The notes: generated by a model not told the origin, from the sequence alone. A stretch of 64,000 nucleotides of DNA from Rhizobium sp. 18065 (GCF_902706095.1 NZ_CACSJP010000001.1:1143702-1207701); one strand, 5' to 3'; shown: positions 51,502 through 60,689, numbered from the stretch's first letter. Numbers and translations are program-made.

Positions 51502-52434
51502 ATGACGAAGACTCGGCCATCCGCCATCCGCCAGGCAACCCACGACATCAGCCTTGACACGAGCCCGAGCCCCAACCCCGGCGCGAAAAGCAGCGTCAAC
51601 AAAGCCATCTCCACCGGCTTCAATCCCGGCGACCGCAAGCTGGTCCGCCGCCTGCTGCGCCTGGCGCTCGACGGCCCGCTAAGCTTGTCGGCCGAGGCGC
51701 AGGCCCGCCCGGCGGTCATGGCCGGCGGCCGGACAATCGCCGACGTCGATCCGGCCCTGCTGCGCCGGCTGGTGGCCGATGGCCTGCTGGTGCCTGTATC
51801 TGAGGGCTATGCCGCCACGGGCGAGACCGCAAGCTGGCTGCGCCGTGCGCTGACCGATGCGGCATCGGAGCCCTTCCTCGATCAGCACCGCGTGCTGGAG
51901 ACGGTAACGTTGAAGGAGCCGGATGGCCGCCGCAGCGTGCGCCGCAATCTGGCCGAACAGCCGCTCTTCCCCCTGCTGCGCCTGAAGGACAGGCAGGGCC
52001 AGCCGTTTTTGCCGGAGGACGCGGTGCGCGCCGGAGAACGGCTGGCGCAGGATTTCGAGCGCGGCGGCCTGCAGCCCCGCATCACCGCGTCCTGGGAGCC
52101 GCGCCTGTCCAGCCGGGCGAGGGGGCAGGCGCCGTCGTCCGCCGATCTCTCCGACATGGCGCAATCCGCCCGCCGCCGTCTGGCCGCCGCCGTCGCTGCC
52201 ATGGGGCCGGAGCTGTCCGGCGTCGCGCTTGATGTCTGCTGCTTCGGCAAGGGACTGGAAACGGTCGAGCGCGAACGCCAGTGGCCGGCCCGCTCGGCCA
52301 AGCTCATGCTGCGCGCCGCCCTGCTTGCGCTCGCCCGCCACTACGCCCCGCCGTCAACGCAGAACGTCCAGCACCGCCCGCGTCACTGGGGCGAGGAAGG
52401 CTACCGGCCTGAAATTCCGGGTCTGAGCAGATGA
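51502..52434 (+). CDS. DUF6456 domain protein
   Basis: A 310-residue basic protein. The N-terminal half has a possible winged-helix layout (KLVRRLLRLALDGPLSLSAE, VDPALLRRLVADGLLVPVSE). The C-terminal part is the DUF6456 pattern: DAVRAGERLAQDFERGGLQP, ITASWEPRLSSRARG, GPELSGVALDVCCFGKGLE, and ERERQWPARSAKLMLRAALL. This region is conserved in Rhizobiales, and its last 140 residues look like an integrase/terminase-type helical DNA-binding unit (my inference). It follows the DnaA-IV-like gene; GAGGAG lies 6 bases before the ATG. Function unknown. Confidence 0.8.
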   Translation: MTKTRPSAIRQATHDISLDTSPSPNPGAKSSVNKAISTGFNPGDRKLVRRLLRLALDGPLSLSAEAQARPAVMAGGRTIADVDPALLRRLVADGLLVPVSEGYAATGETASWLRRALTDAASEPFLDQHRVLETVTLKEPDGRRSVRRNLAEQPLFPLLRLKDRQGQPFLPEDAVRAGERLAQDFERGGLQPRITASWEPRLSSRARGQAPSSADLSDMAQSARRRLAAAVAAMGPELSGVALDVCCFGKGLETVERERQWPARSAKLMLRAALLALARHYAPPSTQNVQHRPRHWGEEGYRPEIPGLSR

Positions 52435-52440
52435 AGGGCG

Positions 52441-52719
52441 TCAGCGATTTTTGCCTTTTCGTCCTGATCTGGGTTCGATTGTGTCCAGCGCATCCGTCGG
52501 GTCAGGCTCGACATTCGCCACTCTGTCCAGGATGGCCAACGCCGCATTCGCGTCGCCACGCCCGGCACGTGCCTTGAGGGCCATGATCGCCCTGCGGTGG
52601 CCGATGCCGTCGGTAACCAGCGCGGTCAGCAACTGGTTAAGCGAGACATTGTCCTCGGAAGCAGCCTGCCGGACTTCGTCCATGACATGCTCGGGCAATC
52701 TCAAAGGATAGGTGCTCAT
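52441..52719 (-). CDS. Orphan HicB/Arc-type ribbon-helix-helix protein
   Basis: A 92-residue protein: MSTYPLRLPEHVMDEVRQAA, SEDNVSLNQLLTALVTDGIG, HRRAIMALKARAGRGDANAA. Residues 3-45 form a ribbon-helix-helix of the type annotated as HicB-family or Arc-like antitoxin. The second half is helical, ending in a basic tail. The neighbours (DUF6456 gene and sufE) leave no room for a toxin, so it is probably a free-standing transcription factor or an orphan antitoxin. Confidence 0.75.
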   Translation of the reverse strand: MSTYPLRLPEHVMDEVRQAASEDNVSLNQLLTALVTDGIGHRRAIMALKARAGRGDANAALAILDRVANVEPDPTDALDTIEPRSGRKGKNR

Positions 52720-52776
52720 CGATCGGTACTCCTCGTCGCCAGTTGTCTCGCGATATCAAAGCACATCAACCGGCTT

Positions 52777-53193
52777 TCACACCAGCCGGCGGGCCGCTTC
52801 CTCGCGGATCCGCTGGATCATCGAGCGCAGGCCGTTGGCGCGCTGGGCCGACAGATGCTCAAGCAGGCCGATCTGCTTGAACAGCTCGATCGCGTCGAAT
52901 TCGACGGCTTTCGAGGCCGTCTTGCCGGAATAGGCGGCGAGCACGATGGCGACCAGGCCACGCACGATGAAGGCGTCGCTGTCGCCGCGATAGGTCATGA
53001 CCGGATCGGCGCCATCGCCCGAGGAGGTCGCAAGCCAGACCTGGCTGGCGCAGCCCTGCACCTTGTTGTCGGCGCTCTTGTCGTCGTCGGCAAGGTCCGG
53101 CAACGCCTTGCCGAGCTCGATGACGAACCGCATCCGGTCCTCCCAGTCGTCGAGATAGGCAAAATCGTCGATCATCTGTTCAAGCGTCGTCAT
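52777..53193 (-). CDS. sufE: SufE-type cysteine desulfuration protein
   Basis: A 138-residue SufE. TTLEQMIDDFAYLDDWEDRM starts the fold; KVQGCASQVWLATSS contains the sulfur-acceptor Cys48; VRGLVAIVLAAYSGKTASKA and LEHLSAQRANGLRSMIQRIR complete the family pattern. It takes persulfide sulfur from SufS and passes it to the SufBCD scaffold for Fe-S clusters. A much longer upstream frame was rejected because homologues start at MTTLEQ. It stands apart from any suf operon, as is usual in rhizobia. Confidence 0.95.
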   Translation of the reverse strand: MTTLEQMIDDFAYLDDWEDRMRFVIELGKALPDLADDDKSADNKVQGCASQVWLATSSGDGADPVMTYRGDSDAFIVRGLVAIVLAAYSGKTASKAVEFDAIELFKQIGLLEHLSAQRANGLRSMIQRIREEAARRLV

Positions 53194-53267
53194 GGCACAC
53201 CGGGTCTGTTCCTGCTGCATGCCATATAGGCGAAGCGCCCGCCGTTTTGAACCGTCTCCGTCACATG

Positions 53268-53303
53268 AAAAAAAGAAAGCCGCGAGGCAGTTAACCTCGC
53301 GGC
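53268..53303 (-). terminator. Terminator downstream of DUF5330 gene
   Basis: Read leftward, GCCGCGAGG-TTAACTG-CCTCGCGGC forms a perfect 9-bp stem followed by TTTC then seven T. It lies about 180 bases past the DUF5330 stop and 75 bases before sufE, insulating the two. Confidence 0.85.
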
Positions 53304-53484
53304 CCGGCAAAATGCCAAAGGGACAGTTTAGGACAGGCAGACAGGCATCCGCACAACCGTCACGGGGACGGTCGCTCTGATGCAAGAGGGGTGGGGCAAG
53401 GGCCCCGAATTGGGCAATGTTCGAAACGATCTGCTGCAGGCTCGGCTTGCGCTGATGTTCCGGACGGTTGAAGGGTCGGCAGCC

Positions 53485-53988
53485 TCAAAGCTTCGGCGGC
53501 GTATAGGGTTTCGGCAGGTTCTTGTTTGCCGGCCGCGGTGTTGGCACCACGGTGCCGGTCACGATCGCTGCCGTGTCGAGGTTTTCGGACAGGTCGACCG
53601 GCATCGGATCGAGCGCCTGGCTGGTCGCGGTTTCGACCGCCGGCTTGACGATCTCGACGCGGCCCTTGGCCGGCAGCGGAACTTCGCTCGTGCCGTCATC
53701 GGTAAACTGCTGGTCGAGCAGCTGGAAGGCAACCAGGGCGCCTTCGCGGGCCCGCTGACCGAGAGCCTGGAAGGTCTCCTTGCCCTTTTCGCAGACCTCA
53801 GGCTTCTCGACGCAGATTGCCGAGACATACTGGTAGGCATCCGTTGCCGCCGTGATCGCATCGCCCATGACGAGGCGCGGTCCGCCGGCGGTTTCCTCCT
53901 GCGGCGGATTGCCGAAGAACGACAGCACCACCAGTGCCATGGAGCAATAGAAAGTTCCCTTGATCAGAAACCACATTGTCGTCACCAA
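53485..53988 (-). CDS. DUF5330 domain protein, membrane-anchored
   Basis: Up to 167 residues. MWFLIKGTFYCSMALVVLSF is an N-terminal hydrophobic anchor or signal, followed by PQEETAGGPRLVMGDAITAA and TDAYQYVSAICVEKPEVCEK, the core of DUF5330, a rhizobial family with two conserved Cys (here CVEKPEVC). The C-terminal third is Pro-rich and low-complexity (TPRPANKNLPKPYTPPK), suggesting a periplasmic spacer. Start GTG at 53988 has AGGGA close by; ATG at 53976 matches family starts. Function unknown. Confidence 0.83.
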   Translation of the reverse strand: MVTTMWFLIKGTFYCSMALVVLSFFGNPPQEETAGGPRLVMGDAITAATDAYQYVSAICVEKPEVCEKGKETFQALGQRAREGALVAFQLLDQQFTDDGTSEVPLPAKGRVEIVKPAVETATSQALDPMPVDLSENLDTAAIVTGTVVPTPRPANKNLPKPYTPPKL

Positions 53989-54432
53989 ATCCCTGTTGCC
54001 GGTCGTTGCCGGACCTCTCGGGTTGCTTCCCGAATTCGTGATTTGAACCTATCGCTGAGTCGCAAAGATCGCTTTTCAGAACCTGTTCGGCTTTGAGACA
54101 AGATTGATTAAAATGCCAGCTAAGTCGCGTTTTTGTAGCCTTTGTCTCAAATTGTAACGGTGGCTGTTAAGCATAATTGTGGCGCCCGCCCGACAATCCC
54201 GCAGCTTTTGGCAGACGCGATCGACACAAGTGTTAACGCGACTGTGAAAACTCTTGGAAATCCGTTGCTTACGCCCGATTAACCATAAAATTGAAAGCCC
54301 GGTCCGGCTGTTCTGTTTCGGGTCAGATGAGCCAATTCCGGGCCTCAAGCAGGCCTCGCCTTATCGTTTCCTTAAGCGCGTGAAGCCTATTGTCGGGCTC
54401 GAAAAGACGAAAATGAGTCTCGGATTTCCCGC
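53989..54432. promoter_or_regulatory. Divergent promoter region with CtrA-like half-site
   Basis: These 444 bases lie between DUF5330 and the histidine kinase. TTAACCAT, the rhizobial CtrA half-site, occurs at 54279-54286, with another TTAAC at about 54232. I see no small gene. Cell-cycle control of the kinase is an inference. Confidence 0.4.
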
Positions 54433-55986
54433 GTGTTTGTATTGCGTAAAAATGTGGATGGACTGACGGCGATCATCGATCGCCTGGCTGCGCGATGCCT
54501 GCCGCGCCAGTCCCATGGACGCACGGCCGATGCCGCCGAAATCCGGCTGATGCGCAAGCTGACTCTGGCTTTCCTGCCGGCCCTGCCGATCGTGCCCGCC
54601 GCCGTCTCGCTGACCTTCGGCGCCGCCATCGGCCTGCCGCTCGGCTTTGGTCTCGTCGCTGCCCTTTATATGATGGCTGCCGTGGCGTTGATCGCCGGCC
54701 GCCGTGTCGGCGCTGAAAGCGCTGCCAATCTTGCTGCCGCCGCACAGTCTGCCGACGCCGGCTCGCCCTACGATCTCTGCCCCGGCCTGTTCCTCGGCCT
54801 GGATGCAGCCGGTCTGGTGCGCACTGCCGGTGGCCGCGATCGCCAGATGTTTGTCTCGTTCCTGCGCGAACCCCTGTCGCGCCCCTTCGTCGATCAGGTG
54901 CATGTCTCCGACCGTCTGTCCTTCATCCAGGCGCTCGATGCGCTGCGCCAGGGGGCAGACGCTGTCGTCATCGACCTTCGCCTCGATCGCCCGGTTCTCG
55001 GCCTCGACCACACCCAGTTCCTCAATGTCCGCATGGACATGACCGCCGTTCGCTGTGCCGATGGCGCGCTGACCGGCGTCCAGGCGCAGATCCTCGACAT
55101 CGAGGGCGAGATGCAGATCCGCGACACCGTCAGCGTCAAGGAAAACGAAGCCGTTGCCGCGCATGAGGCCAAGAGCCGGTTCCTCGCCGCCGTCAGCCAC
55201 GAATTGCGCACGCCACTCAATGCCATTCTCGGCTTTTCCGACATTCTCGCCGGCGAATATTTCGGCAAGCTCGCCAATGATCGCCAGCGCGAATATGTCC
55301 AGCTGATCCGCCAGTCGGGTGCCCATCTCCTGTCGGTGGTCAACACCATGCTCGACATGTCGAAGATCGAGGCCGGCCGCTACGAGCTGCTGCTGGAACC
55401 ATTCGCCATTGCCGAAACCGTCACCGAATGCGAGCGCATGCTGTCGCTGCAGGCGACCTCCAAGGGCGTCAAGCTGACCAGCCGCCTGCCGCGCGGCCTC
55501 GGCGAGGCGGTCGCAGATTCCCGCGCGCTGCGCCAGGTGATCATCAATCTCGTCGGCAACGCCATCAAGTTCACCGACAATGGCGGCGCCGTGATCATCG
55601 ATGCGAGCCGGACCGACACCGACCTGGTGATCAGCGTCAGCGATACCGGCATCGGTATGGCGCCGGAAAAGCTGAGCATGCTCGGCCGGCCGTTCACCCA
55701 GGTTCACGACGACCTCAACCGCACTTACGAGGGCACCGGCCTTGGCCTGTCGCTGGTCAAGGGGCTGATCGCCCTGCATGGCGGCACATTCGCGATTACC
55801 AGCCGCCCGGGCGAAGGGACTGTGGTTACCGTCACTCTGCCGGTTGACGGCTCGGGCGCTGTCGCGCAGGCTGAGAATGAAGATAATATGGTCGAGTTTC
55901 CGCCGCGCCTGACCGCGCAGCCGGTGGCTCGCAGAAGGGAAGGCAAAGAGATCGCGTATGACCAAGCGAACGCGAAAATCGCCTGA
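54433..55986 (+). CDS. Membrane sensor histidine kinase, DivJ/PleC-like
   Basis: A 517-residue kinase. Two membrane helices (about residues 42-92) precede a PAS-like region (about 115-225). HisKA follows with H256 in FLAAVSHELRTPLNAILGFS and ILAGEYFGKLANDRQREYVQ, LIRQSGAHLLSVVNTMLDMS, SKIEAGRYEL, a sequence style shared with the DivJ/PleC/PdhS kinases that phosphorylate DivK in alphaproteobacteria. The HATPase part has N-box NLVGNAIKF, DTGIGM and GTGLGLSLVKG. The start is a GTG without a clear ribosome site, so the N-terminus is uncertain. It overlaps the next gene by 29 bases. Confidence 0.88.
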   Translation: MFVLRKNVDGLTAIIDRLAARCLPRQSHGRTADAAEIRLMRKLTLAFLPALPIVPAAVSLTFGAAIGLPLGFGLVAALYMMAAVALIAGRRVGAESAANLAAAAQSADAGSPYDLCPGLFLGLDAAGLVRTAGGRDRQMFVSFLREPLSRPFVDQVHVSDRLSFIQALDALRQGADAVVIDLRLDRPVLGLDHTQFLNVRMDMTAVRCADGALTGVQAQILDIEGEMQIRDTVSVKENEAVAAHEAKSRFLAAVSHELRTPLNAILGFSDILAGEYFGKLANDRQREYVQLIRQSGAHLLSVVNTMLDMSKIEAGRYELLLEPFAIAETVTECERMLSLQATSKGVKLTSRLPRGLGEAVADSRALRQVIINLVGNAIKFTDNGGAVIIDASRTDTDLVISVSDTGIGMAPEKLSMLGRPFTQVHDDLNRTYEGTGLGLSLVKGLIALHGGTFAITSRPGEGTVVTVTLPVDGSGAVAQAENEDNMVEFPPRLTAQPVARRREGKEIAYDQANAKIA

Positions 55987-57043
55987 GAAGAAGAAAAAGC
56001 CTGCGCAGCACGCGCTTGGCCTTCTTTCCGCCGGCGTGGCCGTGCTTGCGCGGCTTGCCGGGCGCCATCCGCGCCTGGTGGGCGGTTTTGCCGTGTTTGG
56101 CGTTGTCTTCGGCACCGTTGCCGCCAATGCGCTCTGGTACCAGCCCGGCCAGCATCCGTCGCCTTTCCTGCGCACCCGCGATGCGACAAATTTCAGCGCC
56201 CTTGCCGGCGTCGGCCGTGCCCAGCATCTGCCCGAACAGCCGCATGCCAATGTCACCACCTTCAAGATCGCCCGCGAGGGCGAGGAGGGCCTGGACGCAG
56301 AGACGACAGCACCCGCGGCTGCACCCGTTGACGGCAGCGCCACTGTGGCAGCGGTCACGCCGGCCGTAGCGACTCCGGAGACAGCAACCCTGACCGCGGC
56401 CCAGGCGCCGGCAAGCGACTGGCCGGCAGCAACCGGCGAGACGGCCGTGCTCATCCGCGATGTCCAGGCCGAACTTTCCCGCCGCGGCCTTTATGACGGC
56501 GAGGCCGATGGCGTCATCGGACCACGCACCGAAACCGCCATCGCCGTCTTCCAGAAATCCGTCGGCATGGAGCCGAATGGCCTGGTCAGCGCCGAACTGG
56601 TCGCAGCGCTCAGGGTCGATCGCAGCGTCACGGCAGCCGTGCCCGCCCAGCGCCCGACGCCGGATCTGGTCCGCGAGGGTGCCGCCGTTGATCCTGTCGC
56701 TGCCGCGATCCGCCGTGCCGAGACCCAGGTCGTCAACGCGCCGCGTCGAGCGGTCGCCAAGCCATCCGCGCCGACGCCGGTTCCCCCCGGCGAGATCCGC
56801 GCCACGCAAGCAAGGCCGGACACGCAGCTGCCGGTGCAGCAGGCGAGTTTCGATCCGGGTCTGGTGATGGAAATCCAGCGCGGCCTGTCCAACATGGCCT
56901 ATAGCGATGTCACCATCGACGGCGTGCCCGGCGAACAGACCCGCAATGCCATCCGCCGCTTCGAGCGCCACTACAAGATGGCCGAGACCGGCGAACCGAG
57001 CGCCATGGTTCTGAAGAAGCTGAAGTCGATCGGCGCGCTGTAA
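55958..57043 (+). CDS. Membrane-anchored peptidoglycan-binding protein with two PG_binding_1 domains
   Basis: A 361-residue protein. A very basic start (MTKRTRKSPEKKKKPAQHAL) leads to one membrane helix (LVGGFAVFGVVFGTVAANAL), then a Pro/Ala-rich periplasmic linker. Two PG_binding_1 domains follow, about residues 163-213 (VRDVQAELSRRGLYDGEADG-type, GPRTETAIAVFQKSVGM) and 300-358 (MEIQRGLSNMAYSDVTIDGV, TRNAIRRFERHYKMAETG). These bind the cell wall. The 29-base overlap with the histidine kinase implies coupled expression and perhaps a role in reporting wall state to the kinase (inference). Confidence 0.87.
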   Translation: MTKRTRKSPEKKKKPAQHALGLLSAGVAVLARLAGRHPRLVGGFAVFGVVFGTVAANALWYQPGQHPSPFLRTRDATNFSALAGVGRAQHLPEQPHANVTTFKIAREGEEGLDAETTAPAAAPVDGSATVAAVTPAVATPETATLTAAQAPASDWPAATGETAVLIRDVQAELSRRGLYDGEADGVIGPRTETAIAVFQKSVGMEPNGLVSAELVAALRVDRSVTAAVPAQRPTPDLVREGAAVDPVAAAIRRAETQVVNAPRRAVAKPSAPTPVPPGEIRATQARPDTQLPVQQASFDPGLVMEIQRGLSNMAYSDVTIDGVPGEQTRNAIRRFERHYKMAETGEPSAMVLKKLKSIGAL

Positions 57044-57102
57044 ACTCTGGCTTATTGATCCATCTCAGTCTCGCCCGTGACCGACGAAAGTCGAAAAGAC
57101 GC

Positions 57103-57122
57103 TTAAAGACCTCGTTAACCAT
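57103..57122 (+). promoter_or_regulatory. CtrA-like motif upstream of the soluble chemoreceptor gene
   Basis: TTAA-N8-TTAACCAT, close to the CtrA consensus TTAA-N7-TTAA (one base longer spacer), 40-60 bases before the start. CtrA controls many motility genes in alphaproteobacteria. Confidence 0.4.
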
Positions 57123-57161
57123 AACATGGCCACTATTCCTCACCGGAGGAGAGACCAGGCC

Positions 57162-58610
57162 ATGAACGCTGTAAACGGCATTCCTCGCCACGAGGATGAA
57201 GTGGCAGCCGCATCGACAGGTGCGGATGCCGAAACCTTGAAGCATATTGTCAGCCGTCTGGCCGACGAGGCGTCGAGCCTGGGCATCGATATCGTCGATA
57301 TCGCCGGCGCCATTCAGGACGTTGCCCTGATCTCACGGCGCCATTCCGGCACTTTCGACCAGGTCACCCGCACGGCGCTGTCGATTGCCGAAACCAATCG
57401 CGATGTCGCCACCTCCTTGCGCGAAACCGATGAGACCGCCGGCGAGGCCCGTCGCATGCTGAGTGAATCGGCCAGCCGCCTGACCGGCGCCGTCGGCAAG
57501 ATCGATCACATGGTGGCGGCCTCCGAAGAGATCGGTAGCGAGATCGGCACGTTTGCCCGCTCGCTTGCCGAGGTCGACAAGGTCGCCGAGGAGATCGGCG
57601 CGATCGCCCGCCAGACAAACCTTCTCGCTCTCAACGCCGCCATCGAGGCGGCGCGGGCAGGCGAGGCGGGCAAGGGCTTTGCCGTCGTCGCCAGCGAAGT
57701 GCGCACGCTGGCATTGCAAACCTCGCAGGCCACCGGCGCCATCCAGCAGACGCTGGGCGTGATCCACACCAAGATCAGCCGCCTCACCGAAGCCGGCCAG
57801 GGAGCAAGCGCCAGCGCAACCGACGTGCGCCAGACATCGCAGGCGTTGAACGGCTCCTTCGGTGCGATGGAGCAGGTGATTACCCGCATCCTCGACGGGT
57901 CCTCGGCCATGGCGCGCACGACCGATATGGTCGACCGCCAGTGCGCCGAATTCGTCGCCACGCTGAACACCATGGCGGGCGAGGTCAAAGGCTCGGACGC
58001 AGCCCTGCAGAATGCCGCCGGCCGGGTCGACAAGGTGGTCGCACTGTCGGAAACCCTGATCCAGCTGACGGCAAGCGCTGGCATCCGCACAGCCGACAGC
58101 GAATGGATCGACACGGCAACCGCGGTCGCTGCCGATATATCTGCCGTCTTCCAGCACGCGATCGACAATGGCCGGATCACCATGCAGGCACTGTTCGACC
58201 GCAACTACCGGCCGATCCATGGTACCGATCCGGTGCAGATGATGACGGCCTTTACCGATTTCACCGACCAGGTCCTGCCGGCGATCCTCGAGCCGGTCGC
58301 CGCCATCAGCGAACGCATCGGCTTCTGCGCCCCGGTCGACGAAAACGGCTACCTGCCGACGCATAACAAGAAGTTCTCCGCCCCGCAGCGCCCCGGCGAT
58401 ACCGTGTGGAACACCGCCAATTGCCGCAATCGCCGGATCTTCAACGACCGTGTCGGCCTCGCCGCCGGCCGCTCGACCGCCCCGTTCCTCGTCCAGACCT
58501 ACCGGCGCGACATGGGTGGCGGCAATTTTGTCCTGATGAAGGATATCTCCGCCCCGATCACCATCGCCGGTCGGCATTGGGGCGGCTTGCGACTGGCGGT
58601 GAAGGTGTAG
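57162..58610 (+). CDS. Soluble methyl-accepting protein with C-terminal sensor domain
   Basis: A 482-residue chemoreceptor-like protein without membrane segments. The signalling coiled coil is N-terminal (about residues 40-300), with a full tip [20 protein letters not shown] near residue 148. Residues about 340-482 form a separate domain: [78 protein letters not shown]. That domain recurs in rhizobial cytoplasmic receptors and looks Cache-like. The inverted order (signal first, sensor last) is characteristic of this group. GGAGGAGA lies about 9 bases before the ATG. Confidence 0.88.
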   Translation: MNAVNGIPRHEDEVAAASTGADAETLKHIVSRLADEASSLGIDIVDIAGAIQDVALISRRHSGTFDQVTRTALSIAETNRDVATSLRETDETAGEARRMLSESASRLTGAVGKIDHMVAASEEIGSEIGTFARSLAEVDKVAEEIGAIARQTNLLALNAAIEAARAGEAGKGFAVVASEVRTLALQTSQATGAIQQTLGVIHTKISRLTEAGQGASASATDVRQTSQALNGSFGAMEQVITRILDGSSAMARTTDMVDRQCAEFVATLNTMAGEVKGSDAALQNAAGRVDKVVALSETLIQLTASAGIRTADSEWIDTATAVAADISAVFQHAIDNGRITMQALFDRNYRPIHGTDPVQMMTAFTDFTDQVLPAILEPVAAISERIGFCAPVDENGYLPTHNKKFSAPQRPGDTVWNTANCRNRRIFNDRVGLAAGRSTAPFLVQTYRRDMGGGNFVLMKDISAPITIAGRHWGGLRLAVKV

Positions 58611-58722
58611 CCCGTCATCCCGCTGCCCATCGGCCCGCATTGTCCCGGTTGACGTGATCGGGAGACCGCAGGACGTTGCCAACCACCTTCCCATCCGCCC
58701 TGACATCGCCTACACCCGTGCC

Positions 58723-59070
58723 ATGCGCATCCGCTCCGACATCTTCGTTTCTGCACTGACCCGCCGCGTCTTTTCCGCCGGCGGATTTGCCGCCGTGGTC
58801 GAGAAGGGCTCGGACGCCTCCGGCGCGATCTTCATCCGCCAGCGCTTTCGCGACGGGCTGGAAACGCTCTATGGGCCGGCGCCGCAATCGATGGTGATGG
58901 TCGAGGACCGCGATGACCGGCAGTTCGAGATCCGCCTGGCGCGCGCCGAGGCCGAGGCGGTCAGCGATCTGATCGCCCGCGAACAGCGCTTCGACAGCGA
59001 TCTGTGGCTGGTGGAAATTGAGGTCGACGATATCGGCGATTATGTGCCGCTTGCTGCTGGGCAGAACTGA
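58723..59070 (+). CDS. DUF1491 family protein
   Basis: A 115-residue protein, MRIRSDIFVSALTRRVFSAG, GFAAVVEKGSDASGAIFIRQ, then DSDLWLVEIEVDDIGDYVPL. The pattern R-S-D-I-F-V-S-A-L-x-R-R, the G-A-I-F-I strand and the C-terminal D-x-W-(L/V)-V-E-I-E define DUF1491, a short alphaproteobacterial family of unknown role. The start was chosen at the family N-terminus. It follows the chemoreceptor gene by 112 bases. Confidence 0.88.
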   Translation: MRIRSDIFVSALTRRVFSAGGFAAVVEKGSDASGAIFIRQRFRDGLETLYGPAPQSMVMVEDRDDRQFEIRLARAEAEAVSDLIAREQRFDSDLWLVEIEVDDIGDYVPLAAGQN

Positions 59071-59171
59071 AACCTGTCTGCCCCGGCTGTCCGGCCTCAT
59101 GAAATCCCGAGGATTCAGGCGAACATTTAGTCTAGAATGGGACAGATCGAGTGATTTACCGGAGATGAAGC

Positions 59172-59546
59172 ATGTTCACCCATGTCATGATTGGAAGTAA
59201 CGACCTGGAGCGCGCGAGAAGCTTCTACGACGCCACGTTTGTCGCATTGGGGGGCAAGCCCGGCGAGATGGATGCGCGCGGCAGGCTGATCTACCTCCAT
59301 GAGGGCAGCCGGCTGATGATCACGAAACCGATTGACGGCAATCCGGCGACTGCAGCCAATGGTGGGACGATCGGTATCGCCGCGGCAAGCCGCGACCATG
59401 TTCTGGCGTGGTATTCCGCCGGTACCGCGCATGGTGGCAAGGCGATCGAGAGCCCACCCTCGGAGCGTCCGAACGGGGCATTCGTCGCATATCTCCGCGA
59501 TCCTGATGGAAACAAACTGACGGCGCGGTCTCAGCCGACGATATGA
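59172..59546 (+). CDS. VOC-family (glyoxalase/lactoylglutathione-lyase-like) protein
   Basis: A 124-residue single VOC chain that would pair as a dimer: MFTHVMIGSNDLERARSFYD, ATFVALGG, RLMITKPIDGNPATAANGGT, and AYLRDPDGNKLTA. The metal-ligand positions of glyoxalase I (H4 in THVMIG; a late Glu is replaced by Asn-Lys after PDG) are only partly kept, so classical glyoxalase activity is doubtful. GGAG lies 8 bases before the ATG. It is convergent with the DUF2336 gene. Confidence 0.87.
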   Translation: MFTHVMIGSNDLERARSFYDATFVALGGKPGEMDARGRLIYLHEGSRLMITKPIDGNPATAANGGTIGIAAASRDHVLAWYSAGTAHGGKAIESPPSERPNGAFVAYLRDPDGNKLTARSQPTI

Positions 59547-59564
59547 GATAGCTGTGAGCAGTGC

Positions 59565-60689
59565 CTAGCGCTTACGTGCCCGGAGCAACTGGCGGCCAAG
59601 CTCGTCGCCGACCGGCTTGCGTGCTGCGACTGGCGGGCTGGGGGCTACAGTCATCCTTGGACTATTGCCGGCCACCGGCACGCGCATATCGTCGTCACCG
59701 GTCTCGCCACTTGTCCCAAATGTATAGCTGTCGGCCCGCTGCCAGCTGTCGATGCGCGCTTCGCAGTCATGCGGATCGAGGCTGGAAACCAGCCGGTCGG
59801 CGCGGCTGATGCCGCCTTCGGCCCGCGCCAGATGCGGGTAGATATGTTCGAGCACGAAGACGATCTCGGCCAGCGGCATGGCGACGCCGACCAGGGTCGT
59901 CGCCAGCTGACGGCCGGAAATGTCGAGCAGGATGCGCTCGGCAAGCCAGCGGCTCGACGACAGCAGATCCGCAAGCGTCGTGGCGAAATGACCACCCTCG
60001 TGGCTGCGGGCAAAACGGATGAGCAGGGCGGCCTGCATCTGGCTGACGGTCCGTCGTCCCAGCCGGTCGCTGTCGGGCGGATTGAGATGATGGGCGAGCC
60101 GCTTGATCTGGAGGCGCAGTTCTTCCTCGCGCGCCAGGCGCTCAACGTCGGTCGGCGGCGGCGCAATCTGCATCTCCGTGCGCCGCACGTTCGGCATCGC
60201 GGTGGCAACGGGGTCTGTGCTTGTCTCTGTATCGGCAATGACGGCCGCCTGGGTCACGGCCGGTTCGCGCGCCGGCTCGCTGTGGCGCAGGCCGACCAGC
60301 GCATCGATCACGGTCGGCGAAAGCTTCTCGCGCTTGACGATCGCGCGCGCATGGTCTGCCCCTTGCGTGCGGGCGATCATCACCAGCATCTCGTCGGTCA
60401 GCGCGGGCGAGGCGGCGAGAAACGGTGCGGCAATGGCGATCGGCTGGGTGGCGATGAACACGGTGATCGCCATCGGCAGGTTCGGGCTCTGCGACAGCGC
60501 CGCCACGGCTTCGCGCCGCGCCTCGATGGTCGAATTGGCAAACAGCGGCTGGAACAGCTCGGCAAACAGTCGAAGTTCCGACTTGCCGGGAAAGGACAGC
60601 GCCTGAAAACTCGTGACCGTGGCCATCAGAACAACGTCCTTTTTACGCACGCTGATGGGCTTTTCCAGCTCCCGAAACCGATCGTTCAC
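59565..60689 (-). CDS. DUF2336 family protein
   Basis: A 374-residue protein. The start VNDRFRELEKPISVRKKDVV then LMATVTSFQALSFPGKSELR matches the family N-terminus, so a GTG start with GGGTGGG upstream was chosen. Residues 30-150 are HEAT-like helical pairs (FAELFQPLFANSTIEARREA, LTDEMLVMIARTQGADHARA), the DUF2336 core, known only as an alphaproteobacterial helical-repeat family. A Pro/Thr linker (about 165-190) leads to a second helical part and a low-complexity tail. No function is established. Confidence 0.85.
   Translation of the reverse strand: MNDRFRELEKPISVRKKDVVLMATVTSFQALSFPGKSELRLFAELFQPLFANSTIEARREAVAALSQSPNLPMAITVFIATQPIAIAAPFLAASPALTDEMLVMIARTQGADHARAIVKREKLSPTVIDALVGLRHSEPAREPAVTQAAVIADTETSTDPVATAMPNVRRTEMQIAPPPTDVERLAREEELRLQIKRLAHHLNPPDSDRLGRRTVSQMQAALLIRFARSHEGGHFATTLADLLSSSRWLAERILLDISGRQLATTLVGVAMPLAEIVFVLEHIYPHLARAEGGISRADRLVSSLDPHDCEARIDSWQRADSYTFGTSGETGDDDMRVPVAGNSPRMTVAPSPPVAARKPVGDELGRQLLRARKR

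Noticed and set aside
54361..56454. Long minus-strand frame (about 700 codons) opposite the histidine kinase and peptidoglycan-binding genes
   Set aside because: The plus strand encodes two well-recognised proteins; the minus frame has no domain and begins in the middle of another gene.
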